The position numbers were made by a program, and so were the translations under genes. A DNA stretch of 22,315 bases, taken from contig JAJYGL010000095.1 in NCBI GenBank assembly GCA_021790625.1, forward strand, positions 10,615-32,929, read 5' to 3'. This DNA comes from Pseudomonadota bacterium. Its GTDB lineage: Bacteria > Pseudomonadota > Gammaproteobacteria > Burkholderiales > Sulfuriferulaceae. The notes beneath the pieces were generated by a model that was not told the origin of the DNA, did not search any database, and saw nothing but the letters and a program-made list of their open reading frames with translations. This document shows positions 7,284-15,898 of this stretch, piece after piece (the stretch's first letter is position 1; the number at the start of each line of letters is the position of its first letter).

Positions 7284-10200
7284 GTCACACTTTCCCGGGC
7301 ATGCAAACGCCCATGCAATTGCTGTATATCATAAATATTCAACTCGCGCATTGCCCGCATGCCAATACAGGCAGCACGCGCACCTTCCAGTGTCGTGTAA
7401 TACGTCACTCGTTGCGCCAAAGCAACCCGGCGAATTTCCACCGAGTCGCGTACAGCGCGTTTATCGTCCACCACGTTCACAATCAGGCTGATTTCATTGT
7501 TCTTGATCATATCCACAATGTGCGGGCGACCTTCTGCCACTTTGTTGACCACATTGACGGACAAACCACCTGCCTGCAAAGCAGCAGCCGTACCACGGGT
7601 CGCCACCAGCACGAATCCAAGCCGAACCAATTCCGCACCAATGTCGACAATCTTGCTTTTATCCACATGACGCACACTCAAAAATGCCTGCCCACCGTGC
7701 GGCAGTTTCACACCTGCGGCCAACTGTGATTTGACAAAGGCTTCGGCAAAACTTTCCCCGATACCCATCACCTCGCCGGTAGATTTCATTTCCGGCCCTA
7801 GCAAAGTATCGACGCCCTGAAATTTGACAAAAGGAAACACAGCCTCCTTGACCGAATAATACGGTGGAATAACCTCGCCCCGCACACCCTGGCTTTCCAG
7901 CGACATGCCGACCATGCACCGCGCCGCGACCTTGGCCAGCGCCACACCAGTGGCTTTGGACACAAACGGCACCGTACGCGATGCGCGCGGATTAACCTCC
8001 AGCACGTACACCACCCCATTTTGCAGGGCAAACTGCACATTCATCAAACCAACCACATTCAGTGCCCGCGCCATGGCCACCGTTTGACGCCGAATTTCAT
8101 CCTGGATCGTCACGGACAGACTATAGGGTGGTAACGAACAGGCAGAATCACCAGAATGAACACCGGCCTGTTCAATATGTTCCATGATACCGCCGATGAC
8201 GACCGCTTTGCCATCCGAAACCGCATCGACATCCACTTCCACCGCGTCATTCAAAAACCGGTCAAGCAATACCGGCGAATCATTGGAAACTTTGACAGCT
8301 TCACGCATATAACGCTGCAAATCTTCTTCTACGCGCACGATTTCCATGGCACGACCGCCCAGTACATAAGACGGGCGCACGACCAATGGATAGCCAATTT
8401 CGGCCGCAAGGTTCAATGCTTCATCCGCCGATCGCGCCGTCCGGTTGGCGGGTTGCCGCAATCCCAACGTGTGCAACATCTTCTGAAAACGTTCGCGATC
8501 CTCCGCGCAATCAATCATGTCCGGTGTCGTACCGATGATAGGCGCCCCGCACGACTGTAAATCACGCGCCAATTTCAATGGCGTCTGTCCACCATACTGC
8601 ACAATCACGCCTTCCGGCTTTTCGATGCGCACAATTTCCAGCACATCTTCCAACGTTAACGGCTCAAAATACAAACGGTCTGAAATATCATAATCCGTTG
8701 ACACAGTCTCTGGATTGCAATTGACCATGATAGTTTCGTAACCGTCCTCGCGCAAGGCCAACGCTGCATGCACACAACAGTAATCGAATTCGATACCTTG
8801 CCCGATACGGTTCGGGCCACCGCCCAACACCATGATTTTGCGTCGCTTTGATGGCGCAGCCTCACATTCTTCCTCATACGTCGAATACATGTATGCCGTG
8901 TGCGATGCAAACTCTGCCGCACAGGTATCCACACGTTTATACACCGGATGAATGCCTTGCACCCAACGCCGTTGCCGCACGGCATGTTTATCGGTTCCCA
9001 ACAGTCGGGCCAGTCGCTGGTCAGAAAATCCATCGCGCTTCAACTGGTACATCTCGTCTGCGCCCAGACTGTCAAGCTGGCGTCCCTGCAAAGACTGTTC
9101 GCTTTTCACCAGGGCTTCGATCTGCGCCAGAAACCATGGGTCAATATGCGTAAAATCATGCACCTCTGCCATACTCATGCCAACACGGAAGGCATCGGCA
9201 ACATACCAGAGCCGCTCAGGCCCGGGATTACCGATTTCAGCTTCGATGACATTGCGTTCCAGCGACAACGAATCCAACCCATGCACGCCAGTTTCCAGTC
9301 CGCGCAACGCTTTTTGCAGCGATTCACGGAACGTGCGTCCGATAGCCATGACCTCGCCCACCGACTTCATTTGCGTGGTCAACCGATCATTGGCCTGCGG
9401 GAATTTTTCAAAAGCAAAACGTGGAATCTTGGTCACCACGTAATCAATACTCGGCTCAAAGGAAGCCGGGGTCATCCCGCCCGTGATGTCGTTGCTCAAC
9501 TCATCCAGCGTATAGCCGATGGCCAGTTTGGCTGCCACACGCGCAATCGGAAAACCTGTCGCCTTGGAAGCCAAGGCAGATGAGCGCGATACACGTGGAT
9601 TCATTTCAATGACCACCAAGCGGCCATCACGCGGATTAACGCCAAACTGCACATTGGATCCCCCGGTTTCCACACCGATTTCGCGCAACACAGCGATTGA
9701 AGCATCGCGCATCACCTGATATTCCCGATCGGTCAGTGTCAGGGCTGGCGCCACAGTAATCGAATCGCCCGTATGAACGCCCATGGGATCAAGATTCTCG
9801 ATTGAACAGACGATGATGCAATTGTCCTGACGATCGCGCACTACCTCCATCTCGAATTCTTTCCAGCCAATGAGCGACTCTTCAATCAGCAACTCATGGG
9901 TAGGCGACGCCTCCAATCCGCGCTCGCAGATTTCCACAAATTCCTGCCGATTGTAGGCAATGCCGCCACCGCTGCCACCCATGGTAAACGACGGCCGGAT
10001 AATCGTGGGAAAACCCATCGCTGCCTGCACCTGCAAGGCCTCTTCCACACTATGCGCGATGGAAGAACGCGGTGATTCAAGACCAATACGGGACATCGCC
10101 TGCTTGAATTTTTCGCGATCTTCGGCTTTGTCGATGGCTTCACGCGAAGCGCCTATCAACTCGACGCCATACCGTTCCAGCACGCCATGCCGCGCCAAAT

Positions 10201-10501
10201 CCAGCGCACAGTTCAGCGCCGTCTGCCCACCCATGGTAGGTAGCAAGGCGTCCGGCCGCTCCTTATCGATGATTTTTTCTACCACCTGCCAAGTAATCGG
10301 CTCGATATATGTCACATCAGCCATGTCAGGGTCAGTCATGATGGTCGCCGGATTCGAGTTGACCAACACAACCCGATACCCTTCCTCGCGCAGAGCCTTG
10401 CACGCCTGCGCGCCGGAGTAGTCGAACTCGCAAGCCTGCCCAATGACAATGGGGCCTGCGCCAATAATCAGAATGCTGTGTAAATCTGTACGTTTGCTCA
10501 T
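7280..10501 (-). CDS. carB: Carbamoyl-phosphate synthase large subunit
   Basis: Makes carbamoyl phosphate from bicarbonate, two ATP and ammonia delivered by CarA, feeding arginine and pyrimidine synthesis. The 1073 residues equal the usual full length. The two homologous halves are clear. The first starts near SILIIGAGPIVIGQACEFDYSG and contains the GVHTGDSITVAPALTL part of the first ATP-grasp. The second starts near KIMVLGGGPNRIGQGIEFDY and contains GVHSGDSACSLPPYSL. The C-terminal MGS-type allosteric domain (about 940-1073) has LVATRGTAAAL and NKVAEGRPHIVDMIKNNEI, where UMP and ornithine act in E. coli. The ATG at 10501 follows carA by 51 bp and has little recognisable ribosome-binding site. 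The stop overlaps the greA start. Confidence 0.99.
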   Translation of the reverse strand: MSKRTDLHSILIIGAGPIVIGQACEFDYSGAQACKALREEGYRVVLVNSNPATIMTDPDMADVTYIEPITWQVVEKIIDKERPDALLPTMGGQTALNCALDLARHGVLERYGVELIGASREAIDKAEDREKFKQAMSRIGLESPRSSIAHSVEEALQVQAAMGFPTIIRPSFTMGGSGGGIAYNRQEFVEICERGLEASPTHELLIEESLIGWKEFEMEVVRDRQDNCIIVCSIENLDPMGVHTGDSITVAPALTLTDREYQVMRDASIAVLREIGVETGGSNVQFGVNPRDGRLVVIEMNPRVSRSSALASKATGFPIARVAAKLAIGYTLDELSNDITGGMTPASFEPSIDYVVTKIPRFAFEKFPQANDRLTTQMKSVGEVMAIGRTFRESLQKALRGLETGVHGLDSLSLERNVIEAEIGNPGPERLWYVADAFRVGMSMAEVHDFTHIDPWFLAQIEALVKSEQSLQGRQLDSLGADEMYQLKRDGFSDQRLARLLGTDKHAVRQRRWVQGIHPVYKRVDTCAAEFASHTAYMYSTYEEECEAAPSKRRKIMVLGGGPNRIGQGIEFDYCCVHAALALREDGYETIMVNCNPETVSTDYDISDRLYFEPLTLEDVLEIVRIEKPEGVIVQYGGQTPLKLARDLQSCGAPIIGTTPDMIDCAEDRERFQKMLHTLGLRQPANRTARSADEALNLAAEIGYPLVVRPSYVLGGRAMEIVRVEEDLQRYMREAVKVSNDSPVLLDRFLNDAVEVDVDAVSDGKAVVIGGIMEHIEQAGVHSGDSACSLPPYSLSVTIQDEIRRQTVAMARALNVVGLMNVQFALQNGVVYVLEVNPRASRTVPFVSKATGVALAKVAARCMVGMSLESQGVRGEVIPPYYSVKEAVFPFVKFQGVDTLLGPEMKSTGEVMGIGESFAEAFVKSQLAAGVKLPHGGQAFLSVRHVDKSKIVDIGAELVRLGFVLVATRGTAAALQAGGLSVNVVNKVAEGRPHIVDMIKNNEISLIVNVVDDKRAVRDSVEIRRVALAQRVTYYTTLEGARAACIGMRAMRELNIYDIQQLHGRLHARESVT

Positions 10502-10525
10502 AAGAACGGCACCAGTGGAACTGAC

Positions 10526-10551
10526 ATACCGAAAGAAAATACCGAAAGAAA
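10526..10551. repeat. Tandem 13-bp duplication in the carA-carB junction
   Basis: The unit ATACCGAAAGAAA occurs twice in perfect tandem, with one or two further matching bases running into the carA stop codon (10553-10555). It makes up about half of the 51-bp carA-carB spacer. On the coding strand it is pyrimidine-rich (TTTCTTTCGGTAT twice), so it contributes no ribosome-binding site. It is probably a replication-slippage duplication. Confidence 0.8.
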
Positions 10552-10552
10552 A

Positions 10553-11689
10553 TCAGGTAGCGCGATGCGCCTGCATCATCGCCACAAAACGATCAAACAA
10601 CAAAGCCACATCATGTGGTCCGGGGCTTGCCTCCGGGTGTCCCTGAAAACTGAAAGCAGGCACGTCGGTACGCACAACACCTTGCAAGGACCCGTCAAAC
10701 AATGAAACATGCGTAGCGCGCAAATTTTCCGGCAGCGTCTGCTCATCCACAGCAAATCCGTGATTCTGGCTGCTAATCAACACGCGACCAGTCTCCAGAT
10801 CCTTGACCGGATGATTGGCACCATGATGACCAAATTTCATCTTGACTGTTTTCGCCCCAGAGGCCAACGCCAGCAATTGATGCCCCAGACAAATACCAAA
10901 TATTGGAATACCTGTCTCCAGCAACGTCTTTACCGCAGCAATGGCATAATCACAGGCTTCCGGATCGCCCGGCCCATTGGACAGGAAAATACCATCGGGC
11001 TGCAACGCCAACGCCTCTTCAGCGCTCGACTGCGCAGGCAATACGGTTACCCGGCAACCGCGCGCGACCAACATGCGCAAAATATTGCGTTTGATACCAT
11101 AATCAAAAGCAACCACATGCCAATTCTGTACACTTGGCGTCACAAAACCACGCCCCAACGACCACTCGCCCTCTACCCATTCGTAGCGCGCTGCAACCGA
11201 AACCACTCGCGCCAGATCCATCCCGGCCAATCCTGGAAAGGCTTTCGCTTCGCATAATGCCAACTTTTCATCCGGGGTATCTCCAGCGATGATGCAACCG
11301 GCCTGCGCACCTTTTTCGCGAAGAATGCGGGTAAGCCTGCGCGTATCCACATTCGCAATCGCCACCACACCATGTGCCGCCAGCCACTCAGACAGGCCAT
11401 CCTGCGAACGAAAGTTGCTTGCCAATACAGGCAAATCACGCACCACCAGACCGGTAGCATGAATTGCCGACGATTCGGCATCTTCGGCATTTACTCCAGT
11501 ATTACCAACATGCGGACACGTCAACGTCACAATCTGCCGTGCATACGAAGGGTCAGTCAAAATCTCCTGGTAACCGGTCATGGCGGTATTAAATACCACT
11601 TCGCCCACTGCAACGCCGACAGCGCCTATCTTGGTGCCACGAAACACCGAGCCATCAGCCAACACAAGAACTGCAGAATGCCGTTGCAA
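10553..11689 (-). CDS. carA: Carbamoyl-phosphate synthase small (glutaminase) subunit, TTG start
   Basis: Hydrolyses glutamine and channels ammonia to CarB. The 378 residues are a normal length. The N-terminal domain opens with LADGSVFRGTKIG. The class I amidotransferase domain has the FLSNGPGDP oxyanion segment (about 235-243), the nucleophile Cys267 in FGICLGHQLL, and His351/Glu353 in FQGHPEASPGPHD completing the triad. The start must be TTG at 11687-11689. An in-frame TAG immediately precedes it, no in-frame ATG exists before the conserved core (first at residue 37), and GAGG lies 8 nt upstream. It is followed by carB and greA. The 5' region holds a promoter, a terminator-like hairpin, a second hairpin and an arginine-rich mini-ORF, all described separately. 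Confidence 0.97.
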   Translation of the reverse strand: MQRHSAVLVLADGSVFRGTKIGAVGVAVGEVVFNTAMTGYQEILTDPSYARQIVTLTCPHVGNTGVNAEDAESSAIHATGLVVRDLPVLASNFRSQDGLSEWLAAHGVVAIANVDTRRLTRILREKGAQAGCIIAGDTPDEKLALCEAKAFPGLAGMDLARVVSVAARYEWVEGEWSLGRGFVTPSVQNWHVVAFDYGIKRNILRMLVARGCRVTVLPAQSSAEEALALQPDGIFLSNGPGDPEACDYAIAAVKTLLETGIPIFGICLGHQLLALASGAKTVKMKFGHHGANHPVKDLETGRVLISSQNHGFAVDEQTLPENLRATHVSLFDGSLQGVVRTDVPAFSFQGHPEASPGPHDVALLFDRFVAMMQAHRAT

Positions 11690-11710
11690 CTAAACCACCT
11701 CACCGAAATA

Positions 11711-11731
11711 GCGCGCACAACACCTGCGCGC
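11711..11731 (-). promoter_or_regulatory. GC hairpin just upstream of the carA ribosome-binding site
   Basis: Perfect 7-bp inverted repeat GCGCGCA / TGCGCGC with a 7-nt loop, in the carA leader RNA, ending about 9 nt before the GTGAGG ribosome-binding region. It lies directly downstream of the U-rich tract of the leader terminator-like hairpin. It could modulate ribosome access or be part of alternative leader folding. There is no T-run behind it sufficient for termination. Confidence 0.5.
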
Positions 11732-11763
11732 AAAATAAACGGGCAAGGTTCTCACCGCGCCCG
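11732..11763 (-). terminator. Terminator-like hairpin (candidate attenuator) in the carA leader
   Basis: On the minus strand CGGGC (11759-11763) pairs with GCCCG (11740-11744). Inside, after a G-U and a mismatch, GGT/ACC closes a GAGA tetraloop. The hairpin is followed at once by TTTATTTT (11732-11739). A GC-rich stem followed by a U-rich tract, placed about 20-50 nt into the predicted carA leader and before the start codon, is the form of a transcription attenuator. The stem is short (5 plus 3 pairs), so strength is uncertain. Confidence 0.5.
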
Positions 11764-11769
11764 CCTCAT
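11752..11769 (-). other. Possible arginine-rich leader peptide MRRAR ahead of carA
   Basis: A five-codon ATG frame (Met-Arg-Arg-Ala-Arg, codons AGG, CGG, GCG, CGG) ends with TGA inside the terminator-like hairpin of the carA leader. AGGG lies only 3 nt upstream of the ATG (11773-11776), so initiation may be poor. Its arginine codons cover the 5' arm of the hairpin. Three arginines in five residues is striking in front of an arginine-pathway operon, but frames this short arise by chance, and GC-rich DNA favours CGG and GCG codons. Confidence 0.3.
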
Positions 11770-11790
11770 ACACCCTGCAACAATTGCGTC

Positions 11791-11819
11791 ATTTTAGCCC
11801 AATCAGATTGTCTTGTCCA
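11791..11819 (-). promoter_or_regulatory. Sigma-70-type promoter of the carA-carB-greA operon
   Basis: On the minus strand TGGACA (11814-11819; 5/6 to TTGACA), a 17-bp spacer, and TAAAAT (11791-11796; 5/6 to TATAAT). This predicts a start near 11784 and a leader of about 95 nt before the carA TTG. It is one of the best box-and-spacing matches in the window, and it lies in a true intergenic region between dnaE and carA. Confidence 0.68.
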
Positions 11820-11832
11820 ATTGCTTCGCGGT

Positions 11833-11888
11833 CATCGCATCATGGCCATCGCATCATGGCCATCGCATCATGGCCATCGCATCATGGT
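11833..11888. repeat. Four tandem copies of a 14-bp repeat upstream of the carA promoter
   Basis: Unit CATCGCATCATGGC repeated four times without gaps; only the last base of the fourth copy differs (T for C). Each junction between copies creates the 8-bp palindrome ATGGCCAT. The array lies between the dnaE stop (11922) and the carA -35 box, beginning 13 bp upstream of that box, at roughly -49 to -104 from the predicted start. It may be a simple tandem repeat made by slippage or an array of protein-binding sites. Confidence 0.95.
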
Positions 11889-11921
11889 CACAGACACGTA
11901 TCCAAACGTCCACCGACGCCA

Positions 11922-14900
11922 TCACCCAAACACAACTGTCGCGACGATACCTGTTTCACGCAAGGACCCCAGCAAGGTGTCGTGCAGCACGACCTTCCAC
12001 GCTTCGCCCAATTCCAGCTCTGCGACGGCATTCGGCAAATGATAACTCACCCGCACCGGACAACCCGCCGCATCGCAATAAGGGCGCAACTGCGCTTGCA
12101 ATTGATCGGCTGACATACCTTGCTGAACTGTCAACAACAATTGGCGGGCATATTGTGTCCGCGCCGAGGTCAAATCAAACAGCCGGTCAACCTGCACGCG
12201 CAGACCACCAGAGTAATCATCACGCCCTACCTTGCCCTCCACCAGCAACAAACGATCTTCTTTCAACCAATCGCGATGCCGCTCGAACAACTCGTTAAAA
12301 ATCGGCACTTCGATACTGCCATCACCGTCGTCCAGCATCACAAAAGCCATTTTGCCTCGACGCGTCATTTGCGTTCGCAAACTGACCACGATACCCGCCA
12401 ACAGCACAGGTTGCTGCGTTGGCTGCAATTGTTCCAGTCGCAGTTTCACCATGCCTGCCAATGCATCTTTCCAGGCGTGAAAAGGATGCCCGCTGAAATA
12501 AAATCCCAATGCCGCTTTCTCTTCCAGCAGACGCTGTTGTTCAGACCATGGCGCCAACTCAGTCAAACACATATTCTCCTGATGATCATCGCCACCAAAC
12601 AGACTATGCTGATTTACCGCCAAAGCCTGCTGTTCCGCCCACTCCATTGCAGATCCCAGGCTGGCCAGCAAACTCGCGCGATGATTACCGATACCATCTA
12701 GCGCGCCAGCGCGTATCAATGCTTCCAGCGCACGCCTGTTGACGCTGCGCCGATCGATTCGTTTCACCAGATCAAACAAGTCCACAAATCGGCCATCAGC
12801 ATCTCTTGCCGCTATGATGGCGGCAATGGCCGCCTCACCAGTACCCTTGACCGCACCCAACCCATAACGAATCTGCTGCACGGATTCCGGTACAAAACGA
12901 TAACCCGACACATTGATGTCCGGTGGCAACAACGTCAACCCCATTGCCTTGGCTTCGTCACAAAACAGTCGTACCTTGTCGGTATCGTCCATATCCGCTG
13001 ACAACGTGGCGGCCATGAATGCCGCCGGATGATGGGTTTTCAGCCACGCGGTCTGATAAGCCACCAATGCGTACGCTGCCGAATGGGATTTGTTGAAACC
13101 GTAGCCCGCGAATTTTTCCATCAAATCAAAAATGCCGGTGGCCAGCGCTTCATTGACACCCTGTTTGACAGCTCCCTGCACAAACAGATCGCGATGCTGC
13201 GCCATTTCTTCCGCTTTTTTCTTGCCCATGGCACGTCGCAGCAAATCGGCACCACCCAACGTATAATTTCCCATAATCTGGGCAATCTGCATCACTTGTT
13301 CCTGATACACAATCACGCCATACGTTGGTTTGAGCGTCGCTTCCAGCGAAGGATGCATGTAATCCACGCGAGCGCGACCATGCTTACGGTTGATGAAATC
13401 GTCAACCATCCCCGACTCGAGCGGCCCGGGTCGAAACAACGCCACCAGCGCCACCACATCCTCAAAGCAATCGGGCTGCAAGCGACGAATCAGGTCTTTC
13501 ATGCCCCGCGATTCGAGCTGGAACACCGCCGTGGTACGCGCCGATTTCAATAACGCATAAGTAGGGCGGTCATCCAGCGGCAAGGTCTCCAGCGTAAACG
13601 GCGCCTTGCCTTCCGGCGATAGTTGCGCCACATAACGCACTGCCCAATCCAGAATGGTCAATGTACGCAGGCCGAGAAAGTCAAACTTGACCAATCCGGC
13701 TTTTTCTACGTCATCCTTATCGAACTGGGACACCACCGAGTCCGATCCATCGGCCACATACACCGGACAAAAATCGCTGATTTTTCCCGGCGCAATCAAC
13801 ACACCTCCAGCATGCATGCCCACATTGCGCGTCAGATCTTCCAGTTTGCGCGCCAGATCGAACAATTCATGGACGTCTTCTTCATTGTCATAACGCTCGC
13901 GTAACTGTGGCTCTTTTTCCAGTGCTACGGCCAATGAGACGGGTTTGACGCCTTCAATCGGAATCAACTTGGACAATTGATCGCACAAATTATAGGGCAA
14001 ATCCAGAACCCGCCCCACGTCACGAATCACCGAGCGTGACCCCAATGTACCGAACGTCACGATCTGCGACACCGCTTCTGCGCCATATTGATCGCGCACG
14101 TAGTGAATCACCCGCTCACGGCCATCCTGACAGAAATCCACGTCAAAATCGGGCATCGACACCCGCTCCGGGTTCAAAAAGCGTTCAAACAGCAAATCAT
14201 AGGGCAATGGGTCCAGATCAGTGATGCCCAACGCATACGCCACCAGCGACCCTGCGCCCGATCCACGACCCGGCCCCACCGGTACACCATTCTGCTTGGC
14301 CCAATTGATAAAATCGGCCACAATCAGAAAATAGCCGGGAAACTGCATCTGAATGATCGTTGCCAGCTCAAAGTCCAGCCGCTCCTGATACCGCGCCATC
14401 TGCTGCTCGCGTACGACCGCATCCGGAAACAGCAACGACAGCCTTTTCAGCAAACCTTCCTGCGCGCGCTGCCGCAAAAACGCGTCAAGCGTAATGCCAT
14501 CAGGAACAGGAAAAACCGGCAAATGACTTTTGCCCAACGGCAGTTCCAGCGAACAACGCAATGCAATCTGCACACTGTTTTCCAGCGCCTGCGGCAAATC
14601 GGCAAATAGCGTACACATTTCGTCCTGACGCTTGAAATACTGTGCCTCGGTAAACAGTCGCGGCCTGCGTTTATCCGCCAGCAAGAACCCTTCTGCAATA
14701 CACACCCGCGTCTCGTGTGCCTTGAAGTCTTCGGTATCCATGAATTGAATCGGGTGCGTCGCCACCACGGGCAAATTCAACTCGCCCGCCAGCATGACCG
14801 TGCGACGCAAACAGGTCTCCGCATCCTGACTGCCTGTGCGCTGTATTTCAAGGTAATAACGTTGAGGAAACAAGTTTGCCCACTGCAGGGCAAACCGGCT

Positions 14901-15359
14901 GGCAGCCGCCTTGTCTTCAGCAAGCAACGATTGCCCCACATCGCCCCATTGCGCGCCGGACAGGGCAATGACTCCCTCAGTACCCGTTTCATGCAACCAT
15001 TCCATGCGCAATTGTGCTCGCCCGGCTACACGATGATCGCGATAAGCCCGTGTCAGCCATGCCGACAAACGTCGATAACCCAACAGATTTTGCACCAGAA
15101 ACAAGACGCGAACCGCACGCCCGCCCAACTCCGGCCGATCAACCCAAACGTCACAGCCTATAATGGGTTTGACGCCTTGACCACGTGCGGCCTGATAAAA
15201 CTTCACCAATCCAAACACATTGGCAAGATCAGTCAATGCCAGCGCCGGCATGTCGTCTGACACCGCTCGCGCCACCGCATCATCGATCCGCACAATACCA
15301 TCGGTAATCGAATATTCCGAATGCAGGCGCAAATGAATGAAACGTGGTTCAGTCGTCAA
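11922..15359 (-). CDS. dnaE: DNA polymerase III alpha subunit, TTG start
   Basis: Catalytic subunit of the replicative polymerase. The 1145 residues are a normal DnaE length. The N-terminal PHP domain begins FIHLRLHSEYSITDG. The polymerase core has GPGRGSGAGSLVAYALGITDLDP (from about 362) and the acidic cluster PDFDVDF (403-409), with a further Asp560 in VKFDFLGLRTL, as in the E. coli catalytic triad. QHSLF (917-921) fits the internal beta-clamp-binding motif. An OB-fold (about 985-1060) includes RGKMAFVMLDDGDGSIEVPIF. The start is TTG at 15357-15359, because no ATG precedes the conserved N-terminus in this frame. AGGGA lies 8 nt upstream inside def, which it overlaps by 11 bp, so coupling to def is likely. 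A tandem repeat array lies 33 bp past the stop. Confidence 0.98.
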   Translation of the reverse strand: MTTEPRFIHLRLHSEYSITDGIVRIDDAVARAVSDDMPALALTDLANVFGLVKFYQAARGQGVKPIIGCDVWVDRPELGGRAVRVLFLVQNLLGYRRLSAWLTRAYRDHRVAGRAQLRMEWLHETGTEGVIALSGAQWGDVGQSLLAEDKAAASRFALQWANLFPQRYYLEIQRTGSQDAETCLRRTVMLAGELNLPVVATHPIQFMDTEDFKAHETRVCIAEGFLLADKRRPRLFTEAQYFKRQDEMCTLFADLPQALENSVQIALRCSLELPLGKSHLPVFPVPDGITLDAFLRQRAQEGLLKRLSLLFPDAVVREQQMARYQERLDFELATIIQMQFPGYFLIVADFINWAKQNGVPVGPGRGSGAGSLVAYALGITDLDPLPYDLLFERFLNPERVSMPDFDVDFCQDGRERVIHYVRDQYGAEAVSQIVTFGTLGSRSVIRDVGRVLDLPYNLCDQLSKLIPIEGVKPVSLAVALEKEPQLRERYDNEEDVHELFDLARKLEDLTRNVGMHAGGVLIAPGKISDFCPVYVADGSDSVVSQFDKDDVEKAGLVKFDFLGLRTLTILDWAVRYVAQLSPEGKAPFTLETLPLDDRPTYALLKSARTTAVFQLESRGMKDLIRRLQPDCFEDVVALVALFRPGPLESGMVDDFINRKHGRARVDYMHPSLEATLKPTYGVIVYQEQVMQIAQIMGNYTLGGADLLRRAMGKKKAEEMAQHRDLFVQGAVKQGVNEALATGIFDLMEKFAGYGFNKSHSAAYALVAYQTAWLKTHHPAAFMAATLSADMDDTDKVRLFCDEAKAMGLTLLPPDINVSGYRFVPESVQQIRYGLGAVKGTGEAAIAAIIAARDADGRFVDLFDLVKRIDRRSVNRRALEALIRAGALDGIGNHRASLLASLGSAMEWAEQQALAVNQHSLFGGDDHQENMCLTELAPWSEQQRLLEEKAALGFYFSGHPFHAWKDALAGMVKLRLEQLQPTQQPVLLAGIVVSLRTQMTRRGKMAFVMLDDGDGSIEVPIFNELFERHRDWLKEDRLLLVEGKVGRDDYSGGLRVQVDRLFDLTSARTQYARQLLLTVQQGMSADQLQAQLRPYCDAAGCPVRVSYHLPNAVAELELGEAWKVVLHDTLLGSLRETGIVATVVFG

Positions 15360-15885
15360 GCGTCACATCCCTGCCTGGAAACAATACCTCACTAAAACCG
15401 AATTGACGCAAATCCCGAATCCGCATGGGATATAGCACACCGAACAAGTGATCGACCTCATGTTGCACTACCCGGGCATGGAAACCGCTCACACTGCGAT
15501 CGATTGGCTTCCCATCGGCATCAAAACCACGATACCGCACATGACGATGCCGTGGCACCAACCCTCGCATCCCCGGCACAGACAGACAACCCTCCCACGC
15601 CTCATCGATTTCATCATCCAGCGAGGTGAGCACCGGGTTGATCAGCACCGTTTCCGGAACAGCCTCGGCCTCCGGATAACGCAAATTGCGTTCAACACCA
15701 AAAATGACCACTTGCAACCCAACACCAATCTGTGGCGCGGCCAAACCGGCCCCTTGCAAGGAAACCATCGTATCCCGCATATCCACCAGCAACTCCTGCA
15801 AACCCGGAGCGCCAAAATCCAGCACTGGCTGCGCGCGTTCCAGCAAACGGGCATCGCCCATTCTCAATACCTGACGAACCGCCAT
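15349..15885 (-). CDS. def: Peptide deformylase
   Basis: Removes the N-formyl group from nascent proteins; an iron or zinc hydrolase. The 178 residues contain all three motifs: GAGLAAPQIG (45-54, motif I), EGCLSVPG (98-105, motif II with metal ligand Cys100) and QHEVDHLFG (141-149, motif III with His142, catalytic Glu143 and His146). The ATG at 15885 has a good GGAG site 5 nt upstream. It lies 13 bp behind kup and overlaps dnaE by 11 bp. The family is often linked to fmt; here it stands between a potassium transporter and the replicative polymerase, which suggests a deformylase paralogue separate from an fmt-linked copy elsewhere, though that cannot be seen here. Confidence 0.97.
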   Translation of the reverse strand: MAVRQVLRMGDARLLERAQPVLDFGAPGLQELLVDMRDTMVSLQGAGLAAPQIGVGLQVVIFGVERNLRYPEAEAVPETVLINPVLTSLDDEIDEAWEGCLSVPGMRGLVPRHRHVRYRGFDADGKPIDRSVSGFHARVVQHEVDHLFGVLYPMRIRDLRQFGFSEVLFPGRDVTLDD

Positions 15886-15898
15886 GACAACTCCACCA

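Noticed and set aside
11690..11773. A 27-codon GTG-start frame in the carA leader, in frame with carA and ending in TAG directly before the TTG
   Set aside because: It has no adequately spaced ribosome-binding site and no similarity to CarA N-termini. The shorter MRRAR frame fits the hairpin better.
11784..12113. Plus-strand frame rich in Ser-His-His-Gly-His repeats
   Set aside because: The repetition is the translation of the 14-bp DNA tandem array, and the rest lies antisense to the dnaE 3' end. There is no sign of a real histidine-rich protein.
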